Shown here one piece after another: positions 38,701 to 50,700 of a DNA stretch of 64,000 nucleotides. Below the pieces are notes generated by a model. That model did no database searches and was not told where the DNA came from. It saw only the letters and a program-made list of their open reading frames with translations. The translations under genes were made by a program, and so were the position numbers. The DNA is taken from contig JAFCMP010000357.1 of NCBI GenBank assembly GCA_017506865.1, positions 439,001 to 503,000 on the forward strand, read 5' to 3'. This DNA comes from Tribonema minus. Lineage: Eukaryota; Sar; Xanthophyceae; Tribonematales; Tribonemataceae. How positions within the stretch are numbered: position 1 is the first letter of the stretch; each line of letters opens with the position of its first letter.

Positions 38701-41700
38701 CAGCCCCAACAGCGGCCGATACCACTCCTGCACCTACAGCGGCTGATACCACTCCTGCGCCCACTGCGGCTGACACCACTCCCGCACCTACAGGTTGGAG
38801 AATCTAGCAGTGTAGGGCACAGCAGCGTTTGTGTACCTGTTGTATGTTGGTCTATGTGTGTTGTGTGAGAGAGAGACAGGAGGGCAGAAAGGTTATGTAC
38901 TTGTCTGTAGGTTTGTACCTGTGTGTGTGTGTGTGTGTTTGTAAGCGTGTGTGACGGTGAGAGTGAGCGAGTGAGTGTGTGTGTGGCGCCGTCGGCGCTG
39001 CGGTGCATCTTCACTGCATGTGATCATCTGTGTGTATGAGTGACCACATGGTCTATGTGCGAGTGGTGTGTACAATGCATGTGTGCCTGGGTAGGTAAGT
39101 ACCGTGTATTTGTGTGAGAGTGAGTGCACGCGCGTGTGTATGCGCGTGGCAATAGCATGCATAGGCACGTACGTATAGGTCAGGCGGGTACAATTTGTAT
39201 GCTTAGCAGTACCAGATAGCGGCTTAAGTCCATAGCGTAAGAGGTCATGGCTGTAGGAGCACGACCAGGCCCCATGTAACCCTAACCCTAGGCCTCCGCA
39301 TTCATGTTAACAGCGGCAGACACTACACCAGCGCCAACAGCGGCCGATACCACTCCTGCGCCTACAGCGGCTGATACCACTCCTGCGCCCACAGCGGCTG
39401 ACACCACTCCCGCACCTACAGGTTGGAGGATAAGCAGTGCAGGGCATGCCAGCAGTACCTGTGTGTGTATTGGTCCCTCTGTGTTGGTGTTTGTGCAGCA
39501 GAGAGGAAGGTAGAGTGATTGCGTACTTGCCTGTAGGCTTGTACCTAGCTGGCTGCGTGTGGGGGTGTGTTGTGTGTGTGTATATGTGTATGTGTGTGTA
39601 TGTGAGTGAGTGTGTGTGTGTGTGCGTGTGAGAGAGAGTGTGTGTGTGTGTGTGCAAGTACAAGTGAAAGCGAGCAAGTGCAAGTAGGCTCGCTGCTTGC
39701 GGAGTCTGACCTATATGTGATCCTGTGTGTGTGTGAGTGCATGTCTTTGCGCGAATGTGTGTATGCGATGCATGTAGGCGCGTTCGTGCCTGGGTAGGTA
39801 AGTATGGCGTATTTGTGTCAGTGTGAGTATGCGCGCGTGTGTTTGCATAGGGCCATAGCATGCACAGGCACATCCGTACGGCTCATGTCCCGCGTGTGCG
39901 AGATGTATATTGTGGAGTACTTATAAGATAGCAGCTTGACTCCATGGCGTAAGAGGTCATTGCTGTAGACGCACGACCACGCCCCATGTAGCCCTAACCC
40001 TAGGTCTCAACCGCATCCATGTTGACAGCGGCAGACACTACACCAGCGCCAACAGCTGCAGATACGACTCCCGCACCAACAGCAGCTGATACCACACCAG
40101 CCCCAACAGCAGCTGATACTACACCAGCGCCAACCGCTGCAGACACCACGCCTGCCCCGACAGGTGGGGGCTGGTGGAGCATGTAGTTGTTGAGCGCTGC
40201 AGCTTTTTTATTCCCTCTCCTCGGCTAGTGTAAGGGCCAGTGTAGGTGCGGTCAGCGAGCACTGATATCTGCAGTCAAACCGTTGCATTCCATTCATCAT
40301 AGGCGAATGCTGTTGTCTTAATAGCGTTGTTGTGTGTTCCAGTGTGCACAGTACAACTTCATCGTTGCTGCATCACCCCAGTAGTCTCTTTACAGTTAAC
40401 CTGTCCCATCGCTCCTGCAACAGTTTCTCGACCCTCCATGGTCACAGGTCGAGCTCCTGCTCAAGCACGAGAAGTAATGCAAAGCACATGCAGATTGTAC
40501 ATACACCAGCAACACAACGGCTCAAGTAGTACTCATTCATGTGCTCTCGTTGTGGCGCTGTACCTCATGTTTATTGTCACCTTGCTTGCCCGCAGGAGTT
40601 TGAAGACATTTCATGTCTGTGTTGGTTCTCATCAGTGCATTCATGTGTTCGCGATGCGAGGCTTACCGGGGTCCTGCTGAACTCGCACTTTGTACACGTG
40701 CCCATTTTGCCATCATACTCACTCAACACATGTACAAGCAGATGATAAGCAATGCTGAACCTGCCTTCTCACAGACGCACTTGCCGTTTTGCTCACCATG
40801 ATGCAGTCACCCTGTGCAGCATTGCCTGAGCCGCCCATGTTCATCACAACTCGCGTCATTCCGCGTCCCATCGCAACTACCTCAATGCCTGCGCTGCGCC
40901 CCCTTTCCCCTGCTTCACAGCCGTCGACACCACCCCCGCCCCTTCCGTTGGAGACACCACCCCCGCCCCCTCCGTGGGGGCCACCACCCCCTCGCCGAGC
41001 GCTGACGTCACATCCCCCAGCCCCACCGCAGTGGTCACCACCCCCTCCCCCTCCACCGGCGTGACCCCCGCCCCCTCCGTCGGCATGACGCCTGCCCCCA
41101 GCCCGGCGGCAGTTACGCCTGCGCCGAGCACTGCCACAAGTGCGGAGCAGGGCGGCAGCCAGGACGGCGGCACGGGCAGCAAGCAGTCGCGCGATGTGGC
41201 GCCGCCGCCGACGCCATCGCCAGTGTACTCGCCCCGTGGTGTTGATCTGGGGGTGCAGGACGTGGCGACGCTGGAGATGGTGTGGAAGTTCCAGGGCGAC
41301 GCGGGTGGTAAGCGTCACGAGTTGAAGTTGTAGTGCATGCGCGCGCGCGCTTGTGGTGGTGTGATTGCTGTGTGCATGCGCGTTGCCTGGAGGGATTGTG
41401 TGTATGTGACGATGCGCTCGTGCTGTAACGCTGTGTTTTACTGCTGCAAAGCATGGCAAGTGCGTCTCAGTCTAAGTTTCTCACGGCAAATGGCATGCTG
41501 GCGCTGACGTATACGCAACTTCAACTGCTGCTGTTGCAGGCGTGCCCACGACCTCCTACGGCAGCGCAGCTGGCACAAGCCAAACGTTTGTGGCGGGGGC
41601 CAGCGGCACAGGCGCAGGGTAAGTATTGAACTTTGCGAGGCTTGCTGACTTGGAGTACTACCATACATTGCTACTGCTTAGGACAAGGTCAAAAGCAAGG

Positions 41701-44700
41701 CTTGGGCTGAGCATGCTGACCGTGCGCGACGGCCGTGGCAGAAGTGACGCTGCGGCATGTTGTTGCAGTGATCATCAGTGTGACGTTTGCATTTGTCGAC
41801 TTGCACGTTTTAGGGGAACAGAAGTGGCTGCAAACACAGACAGCGTCGCAGTCTGCACCAAGTGCAAGCGTGTGGGACAGCGTCATCCTGCCATTCTGTG
41901 CTATGCGTTTGGCATGCGTCCAGACGCGCTGCGTGATGCGCGTGTCACTCCTCGCCTTGCGGTCATCTGCGGTATGTATGTATATATGTATATATACCCT
42001 TGCAACCCCTTGCACGCTTTCAGGCTTTGCACCCATGACCATGAACTCGTGCAGATCAAGCACAGCCCCTTTAACGCTTCGCGTGTTTCACCCCGTGCCT
42101 TCGCTCTTGAACCGCTCTCTCCGACATCAGAGCGACTTCAAGGCGCACGCGCGAACTGGCAGCGCCCCCCGCACCCCCTGCAGACATCACGGTGATGGCC
42201 CTGGCATCGAGCACGGGCAAGGAGGCTTGGGCGCGCACGTTTGGCTCCAAGGACTTGAAGGTCGACATGGGCTTTGGTCTGTCTTCCGCCGATGGCAGGT
42301 GCGCTGAGAGCTGTTATGTCGTGGCTTACCAGCATGCTTCTTTTCGCTGTTCTTGGTTATCATTGGTGCCATAGGAGACACGGAAGACGGCAGACGGCAG
42401 ATGCATTGAGCGCTGCTAAGTTGTAGCTTATCAGCATGCTTCTCTGCGCTATTCTTGGGTCTCATTAGTGCCGTAGGAGACAAGGAAGACGACTGACAGT
42501 AGGTGCGCTGAGTGCTGTTGTGTCATGGCTTATCTGCACACTTCCATACGCTATCCTTGATGACCATCGGTGCCACAGGAACCTCTGTGCGTGTGTGCGG
42601 GATGAGCGCATTACTGCTCTCATTCTGAATGTCATTTACCTTTGACGATGCATTAATAGGATATCAGCACACCTTAGACGGCGGTCCGTCGTGAAGGAGT
42701 CGAGCAGCACGACGGCTAATCTGACAGAGGTGTGATGACGGAGTCATGCATAACGACGGACTCTGGTGTGGCCGTCTGCAACAGTGCTGACAACGGCAAC
42801 AGTATTATCCAGCAGCAGCAGTCGGCGGTGTCGTGCAGACACGACGGAGATTTGAACCGGACAGTTGACGGAGTTGAAGTTATGTTTTTACATCATATGA
42901 GCACCCACACGCACGCAAAGGCTGTGATACGTCTATACGCTGCCAGCCTGCTATGCAACGATGCCGCAATCACTCAAATAAGCGTTATTTTTGGATCGAC
43001 GGAATGGAACGGAGCTGTGACAACTATGCGCAACAGACGTCGTGCAGACGACGGAAAGTGCACCATCCTTGCGCGACGGTGTCGTGCAGACGACAGCAAG
43101 TGGAGCACTCGTATGCGACAGTGTCACGACAGAGTTTTCATAAGCGCTGTCGCGACGGACCGTCACGACTCCGTCGTCTACGTTGCTCCGTCGTCTAAGG
43201 TGTGGATGTCTGCGCTTGCTGTGTGTTTGCAGGGTGTTTGTGGCTGGCGCGACATGGGGCAACATGCAGGCCGCCAACAAGGGGGGTGCAGACATGGTCG
43301 TGCTGCAGGTACGGCTTAATAAGGCCTTTCTGTATGTTTTTTTTTATTCTTGCTTTGGGCGCAGCTATTCCCAGATGATTAACGGCACAGTTGCTGCGAG
43401 AGGAGTCCACATTTTGCCGCTAAGGTACACAGTTCTCAAGCGCACTTGATGTAACCGCCAGCTCACTGCATACATACTTTCCATGGACTGCATGTATGAT
43501 GACTCGCACACAGGCTGTGCATGTCTGTGGGTGCCGATGGCCACTATGTAGCAGCTCGGATTTGATGCTGTACTGTGAATTGTGTTGTACTTCAAACTGC
43601 GTCATCATATGCCTCTCAGCATCTGAAAGTCCGGACCAAGCCGTGCTGCAGGTAAGAGTTTGACACAGAAGGTATGCATGCATGGCAACCTCAACCAGAG
43701 AGTGCCATCACAGACAAATGCCATGATTCATCAGTATGCAACCGAGGATCACGTTCATCAGATCTCACAAATTGCTGTTTGAACACAGAAGTCCACGCTT
43801 GGCTGTTCCGAACTTGCCCTCAACATATGTTCTTGGCCTACCGCTCTGCAGCTGAATGCCCATACGGGCGCCCTCATCAACGGGTGGCAGGGCGGCACGG
43901 CTGCCGACGACATGGCATTCACCGTCAGCGCTGCAGAGCAAGCCACGGGTCCTGCAGGTCCTGACACCATTGTGGGGGGTACGCAGGGGGGCGCCGCCTT
44001 TGTGAGCCGCTTCACGCCACACGGCAAGGCGCTGTGGGAAGCGGCAGGGCCTGCTGGGGTGAGCAGTGGTTGTTGAAGCTCATGTTGAAGTTGAGGCTGA
44101 TTTTGAAGTTGGGTCAATCGGCGGCAGCGCGGCGGCAGCAGCACGCGTTGCAGGAAAAACGCAGCGCATGTGCGCCTTGTTGTGCGTGAACTGCTTTGTT
44201 CATTTGGAACTACGCGACAAGGAAGCCGCTGTGGGAAAGCGCTGCCCATGCCGTGTCTGCCTGCCCCCCCTCCCCTGTCAATTCCCCCATCCAGGACACA
44301 CCTTACCAGGCTCAAACGTACGCAAATCTTCATGTGTCAAACCTTAACCAGACTCATATTGCTCAAATTCCCTCTGTCCGCCTCCCCTCGCGCGCACAGA
44401 CGGTGGCCGCCATCAGCACCTACGTCGACAAGGGCACAGGCACCGTAACAGCTCTCTTTTCCAGTGCCTCCCCCTTGGACGCCCAAAGCACCAGCACGGC
44501 CAACGCCATGTTTGTGGTACAGCGGCTCAACCTGGCGACGGGGGGCGTCAAGTGGACGCAGCCGAACGAGGGGGCGGTTGCCAGGGGCATGGCTGCGAGC
44601 AGGGGGGACATGATTGTGGCCGCTGGAAACAAGGGGTCCAAGGTCAGTGATCAGCTGCTTTCTGCTTGCTGAAATGGAGTAGCCTGAGTTTGTGTGACCG

Positions 44701-47700
44701 CTGCAAATGCCTCTCAAGAGATGCTGTAACAGCTGGCTGAAGTTTGGATGTTGAAGTGACGTACATGTGCTCTTGCCCTCAAACTGTGCTGTATTGCCTT
44801 GGTGCCAATCGTTGCTGAATGGCAACCCAAAGCAGCCTAATAACAGTGGCGCCGCAACTCATAGCATCAACACCGTTACTTTGATGCTGGTACCGCCATG
44901 CGCACAAGCTGACGTAACGGAACTGACTGTTGCGGTTACAGAATTGACTGTTGCGGCCTCTGCTCCTGGTCCTGACACTTGTCGCATGCGCAGTCCAAGA
45001 CATGCGCATCACTGCGCGCGCAACGCCACACGCTGGCACCAGCACACTTCATCCAAGCTGAGCGTTGCTGTCGCTATCTCCTGCAGGTGTACGCATCCGC
45101 CTATGCCTACGGTTCAGGCAAGCTGCTGTGGCAGTACACAGGGCGCTCGGGCTGGGCCACTTCGGCCACGCTCACTACGGGCGGCAACTTCCCGGTGATT
45201 GTCGGCAACACCATGGTCACCGGTGAGCGGCTTGAAGGACTGCAAATGAGTACTTTGACGTGGGAGTTTCGTGATTTTTGAAATTGCCGTGGTCACTGAT
45301 GAGGTAGTTGCAAGATGGTGATTTGAAGTATGTTTAGCTTGGGGGGTATTTTGCTTGGCCTCTTGGGTCACCATGAACTGCGCGCCGGCTTGCTGGGATT
45401 GTCAGGCGCGCCTTGTGTGGCTGTGAACCTTATGTATGCAAATGCTTGCGGGCATCATCGAACAAGGCCGCACTCAACAATGCTCATTTGTGAATCAGAG
45501 CGACACATCACAGTTGCTCTTTCAGTGAGTGAGTGCATCACTATGTTTTCTTGGCAGTTCACTTGTACATATTTGTGAAGCTGTCGGTACGGGCATCAGA
45601 CCATGTGCTGAAGTAGCTGATGACAGTAATCGTCTGCTTTGGCACTGCGCACACTAGGTGACCTCCTCTAATACCTCTCTTGTAAGGACTTCATCGCTGC
45701 AGGCTCAGGCTCCTGCAAAGTATAGCCCGGGCCCCTTGTTGCCTCATTATGGCTAAACACCTCGCCCGCACTGCAATCAACTTCAAGCTAACACAATGTT
45801 CAATTTGATGCGCCTGACGTGCCACAATGCTTGTACTGCTTTGCTTTGCAGAGAACGGGGTCACACGCATGGACGCTTTTGTGCAGACTCTAGACAGGGA
45901 AACCGGCAGTGAGCTCTGCTACTACTCCTTTGGAACGGGCTCTGATGATGTGGTGGTAAGCAGCGACTTTGTGACCATGTTGATGATTGAGTGTGTGATG
46001 GGGTTTGCATGCCGTGGTACCTTTGCGTTAGGATTAGTCATGCATGCTATTATCTTCTAGTGCTTTCGATGTGGTGATTTTCTCAAGCCTTGCTCACTGG
46101 AGCAATGGAACTTGCGGTTTCATTTGTGAAGAACGTATTCTATCCAAGTTTGTGCATCTGAGTATTGCTGGCATTGCGAGCATCTCCTGCACCTGCCCCA
46201 ATTGTCCAGTCAAAGCAAGTGATAGCCATATCATGCAGCTATTATGCAGGTACTACTACTTCGAAGTAGTACTGTAGCAGATAACCTTTTTCATGGCAGT
46301 GTACATTTCGGTGTCGTCCTACGGCAGGTCTTACCTCTGTCGTGCAGATTGTGAGTCACAGGCTTTGACGGTGACGATGCTGCGCACTGTGAGCAACACT
46401 GCCACTATGTGCGTGCTTCTCATCTAAAAGTCTGCGTCGTGTGAACATCAAGGCACTTCGCCAAGGCCCGACTTGATACATGCATACCTGCATCCCCCCA
46501 TTTCCCACCTTGCGCTGATGTCGCTGCAGTGGCCACCGCATGTGCAATCAGCTTTACTGACTCCGCTCTGTTCCCTTCCACTTAACACTACGCCAACTAC
46601 CCGCTACCCCTTCATACTACCCCTGCCAGGCAGCGACGCACCTTAAGCACCGGTCATGCGATCAGTGCTGCCGGCGGTGCCTGTGGGTGTGTTGTTCACA
46701 TTCATGTACGCCCTCGGCACGTTCAATGCCTCTGTTGTTGAAGTAAGCATCAGCGCTCAGCTGCAACACACTTCAACCTCAACCCATCAAGAAAACGACG
46801 TGGCTTCTGTGCTGCATTTTGTGCTGGAATGACTCCGTGTCCACACCAGCTTCACATGGCCAAGTTCAACAAACGCGATCACGCCACTCCTGATGCCATA
46901 TCACTCGTTGCCCGCGTGCACGCGATCGTACATGAGTCAGTACCACACCTTAAAGCAACTTCAACTCCAACCTCAACTGTGACACCACCGCAGGCCACTG
47001 GCGTCGTCTCCGACGACGGCCAGAAGATCACCGTCTCCGGCCACACCCCGGGGGCGCTGTTCACAGACGCGACGGGCGGCGCATCCAACGCCTTTGCCGT
47101 CGAATTCGACCAGTCCCAGCTCTGCTCGCTGCCGCCCAGCACTGCTCCTCGCGTCTTCACAGACCCCGCTGTCACCACTAAAGTGTCAAATACGCTGACG
47201 GGGACGACGGTGGTGGCGGGGGGGGGGGCGGTGGTCGTGGCGACGGTTTCGTCGCCAATAACGTCTGTGGTGCAGGTGGGGTCAGGGGCGAGCGCGGGGG
47301 GTACTGCGGCCTTCATGATGCTCACGCAGATGCAGTTCATCTCGACGGTGTCGCTGGTGGACGCGAACCAGAGCTTACAGGCGAGTGCGGAAGGGGGTTG
47401 GTCGTGAACTATCGACGCAACACGCGTGGGGTATGCTCACATGGGTGTACAATTCCATTTGCCCTGCTCGTGTGGGTGTGTGCACGGTTTTTACGTCAAC
47501 AGCGCAGTTGAAGTAACAACGCAGTTGAGCTGTGAGCAGGGGCCTACCGTTTGGTACCCACATAGTCGTCACAGAGGCAACTGCGGGGTTGAGATTGGAC
47601 AACTTGAATATAGGTCGTCTTGCGATGCGCACTCGTGGCTCGTCATCCTGCCCGACTGTGCATTGCAACATGTTCTAGAGCAGAGTCACTCGGATAGGGT

Positions 47701-50700
47701 AGGCACATGTGCTTGGTGCCTGGTGGTGCGGGCGGCTTGAATATGCATGAAATTGCGGGCAGGCACACACACACAGCATCAAACCTTGTTGTCAACGGCA
47801 ACACGTGTCTGTTGCAGAGTGCGTTTTTGGACACTTTGTGGTGAAACGCCTGAGAGCCGGTCTAGACTGGGCATCTGCAACTTCAAGAAGCGATAACAAT
47901 GAGCACTCTGAACCTTGGATGAGTTACAAATACTCATGCCCAGTTGGTGTTTGGCCTCTGTTCTTGTGACGTGCAGTTCTACGACTTGGCAGCAAGCCTC
48001 AAGTGGATGAACCTGTGGTGGGATGCGTCAGCCCTGGTGCCAGATGGCAGGTGTGTACCCCAAGTGTGACTTGTCATGTATGTAACTTCAAACTATGGGA
48101 ACCGAGACTGAGGTGACATTGACACGGCTACATAGTATACTGACCCAGCTGGTGCATCTTGCTGTGTGAAGGGTTCAGTGCGGTTGCAGTTTCACCTTGC
48201 CTGTCTGCGCCTCCTTGCTTTTTATAACTGGTGGGCTTGCACATTGCATATATGGTCCTTGTTAGTAACCGGTGGGCTTGCGCAATAGGCTCCTCCTTGC
48301 TCTTTGATTACCGGTGGGCCTGCGCAATAGGTGCACACACTCAAGGACCTCATCGCCTTGCAGTTGTGCTTACCTTGAACGTGCCACCACACGCGCGCTT
48401 GCTCCACTGCATGGATCGCGCATTTGAACAGATGGTGCATGTAACTTCAACGCAACGGAGATACTCTAGATATACCCCCCAGCGCTCTGCATCATTCCAT
48501 CTGCACCACAGGCAATGCAAGCGCCATGCATCACGCCTGCACCTCAGTGCTTTAGTACAGACCATCAGCAAGCTTGACACCGTGCTGCCGCCGTGCAGTT
48601 GTTGTATCGCGGCCGGCGCGTCCTCGCGCTGCACAACTTCAACCCCAATCTTCAGCATCAGTGAATCTGCCCGCCTATTTTGTTGCAGCTGCGTCGCGGA
48701 AGACCAGACGGGCGTTGGCGGCCCGACCTTTGTGGGCAACACGATACTGGTCTTTGGCATCACAACGCTTATGATCCTGATCCACCTCCTTGGGGTGTCT
48801 GTGGTGGAGGCCTACTGGCTGGCCAAGGACAAGGCGCGTCACCTGCAGACGGGAGCGCTGCAGACGGGAGCGCCCGCCTTCAACTCGCAGGCGGTGAGTG
48901 GGTGCAGGAGTGATCGGTGCAGGGCCCAACTGCGTGCAGTCTGCAATAAACGAATGTTGTTTTCTCTTGGACTTTCTCTCACGTTTGATTCTGCTGATGT
49001 GTTCACTTGCAGGCCAAGATGTTTGTTCATGGCAATCTGACAGTGTCCATGTTGTGAGCTGCAGGTTCTGGCCGCCACTACCTGCTGTCATTTGGCAGGT
49101 CAACCACCTCGCAAATCGGGTTCTTGTGTTTCTGGAGCATTGATCAGCCATGCGAATGTGGACACAATACTCGTGCCGACTAACGCCACTTGCCGTCCCA
49201 TGCGACCTTACCGTTATTGGCGTTGTCATCGCGCTCTTCAAGCGTGGCCACCCCGCAGATGAGCGTTCACTACTCCAACCTTCAACTACACGCCAGGCAA
49301 TATGCTGCAATGCGTGTGGCTGCCTCAGCTTTACAGCTGATGTACTGCCGCACTGCACCAAGCAGCTACAGCAACCGCACTCCCCCCCCAAAGTCACCTA
49401 CCTTACACTGCTGCTCCCTGACTTATTTGTGTCTTATTTGCGTTGTGTGCAGATGCGGCAAGCATCAACTACTGCGCCCATGGCGGAGGCGCTGTCGCCA
49501 GGGCCTACGTCCCCCGGGCCGCCATCGTACAGCGAGCCCGTTTCGCCCGCCGCCATTGTGCACATCGGCACCGCGCGTAAGGTAACTGAGCAATGCTGTA
49601 GAGGTTGCTAGCACGTGTCGCGTGTCGTGAGAAGTGTCGTAAGCAGGCCCAAGAATATTTGATGATGAGGTGCATTTGACGGCACAGCTACAGGAGAGCA
49701 CCCACGTGTCACGGTCGCTCATGCAGGTGCGCCGGTAGACGACAGTGCGCCGGTAGACGACAGTGCTGCTGTCGTCAACACTCATTGTAGCTGCTGATAG
49801 TGTATATGTGCAGCGGTAATGACACGACTGCTTCTGGCCCGGTGAGCCTGCCTCCCATGCATGCACGAATCAGTTCACCGAACCGCCCGTTGGTCGGTTA
49901 CGACTTTGTTGGGGCTTGCGCCGTGTTCTGCGTCCCAGCAAGCGCTTGCGCTTAGTAGCTGAACGTCAGCGCTTAGCTCTCCGTGGCCACATCATCCTTG
50001 TAAAATTGCCCCTTCAGTTGTTCAACTTGCACAAAGGCCTGGTGCCTTTGTTGGACTCATGGGCGCGCAGCACGCGCGCAACACACTCACGAAGTCGCTT
50101 TGCCAGTCAACTCCAGATGAAGTTACACCACTGACACTTCTGCCCCTCCCTTATGGTCGGTGAAAGTCACATTCAGAGTGCAGTCACACCACTGGCACTT
50201 CTGACCCTCGCTTGCGGTCTCGCCGCTGCAGGTCCTCGACCCGTCCTTCCTGCAGCCGGTGGACCACGTGCGCTGAAAGTCAACTTCAAAGTGAAGTTAC
50301 ACTACTGACGCTCCCAACCCTCCCGTGCGGTCTCGCCGCCGCAGGTCTTTGACCCATCCTTCATGCAGCCGGCGGACCACGTGCGCAAGCGCTCCAACTC
50401 GCTGTGGCTCCACTTCCCGCACGTCGAGCTCATCTTCCTGCTGTTTGCCTACGAGGGCGCGGTGGGAGCGGAGGCCTCCATGCTCACGAGCCCCTGCCGC
50501 TCACTTGTGGTGGCTTCCGTGGTGCTGTTGGTGCTGTACCCGATCCTGCTGCTCCTGCTGGCCATCCGCGTCATTCAGGTGTTTACATGTACATGCTTAG
50601 GTACTGGGTGAAGAATGTATGAAGTATGTGTGTGCCTCATTGTAGACTCTGGTATGAAGTATGTGTGGACTCTGGGAGGCACACTTAGGGTTGAGGTGGG

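Noticed and set aside
38460..39670. Histidine/threonine-rich minus-strand frames
   Set aside because: They are translations of TG/CA microsatellites in introns of paralogue 1.
41626..42195. Long plus-strand frame across paralogue 1 intron 8
   Set aside because: No similarity to paralogue 2 at this point and out of frame with the propeller. Treated as intron apart from the last part from 42131.
46656..46742. Hydrophobic frame starting MRSVLPAVPVGVLF that looks like a signal peptide or an exon of paralogue 1
   Set aside because: It has an in-frame stop just upstream and no acceptor in the right phase. Joining 45955 directly to 46994 keeps phase 0 and gives a continuous propeller blade, so this frame lies inside an intron.
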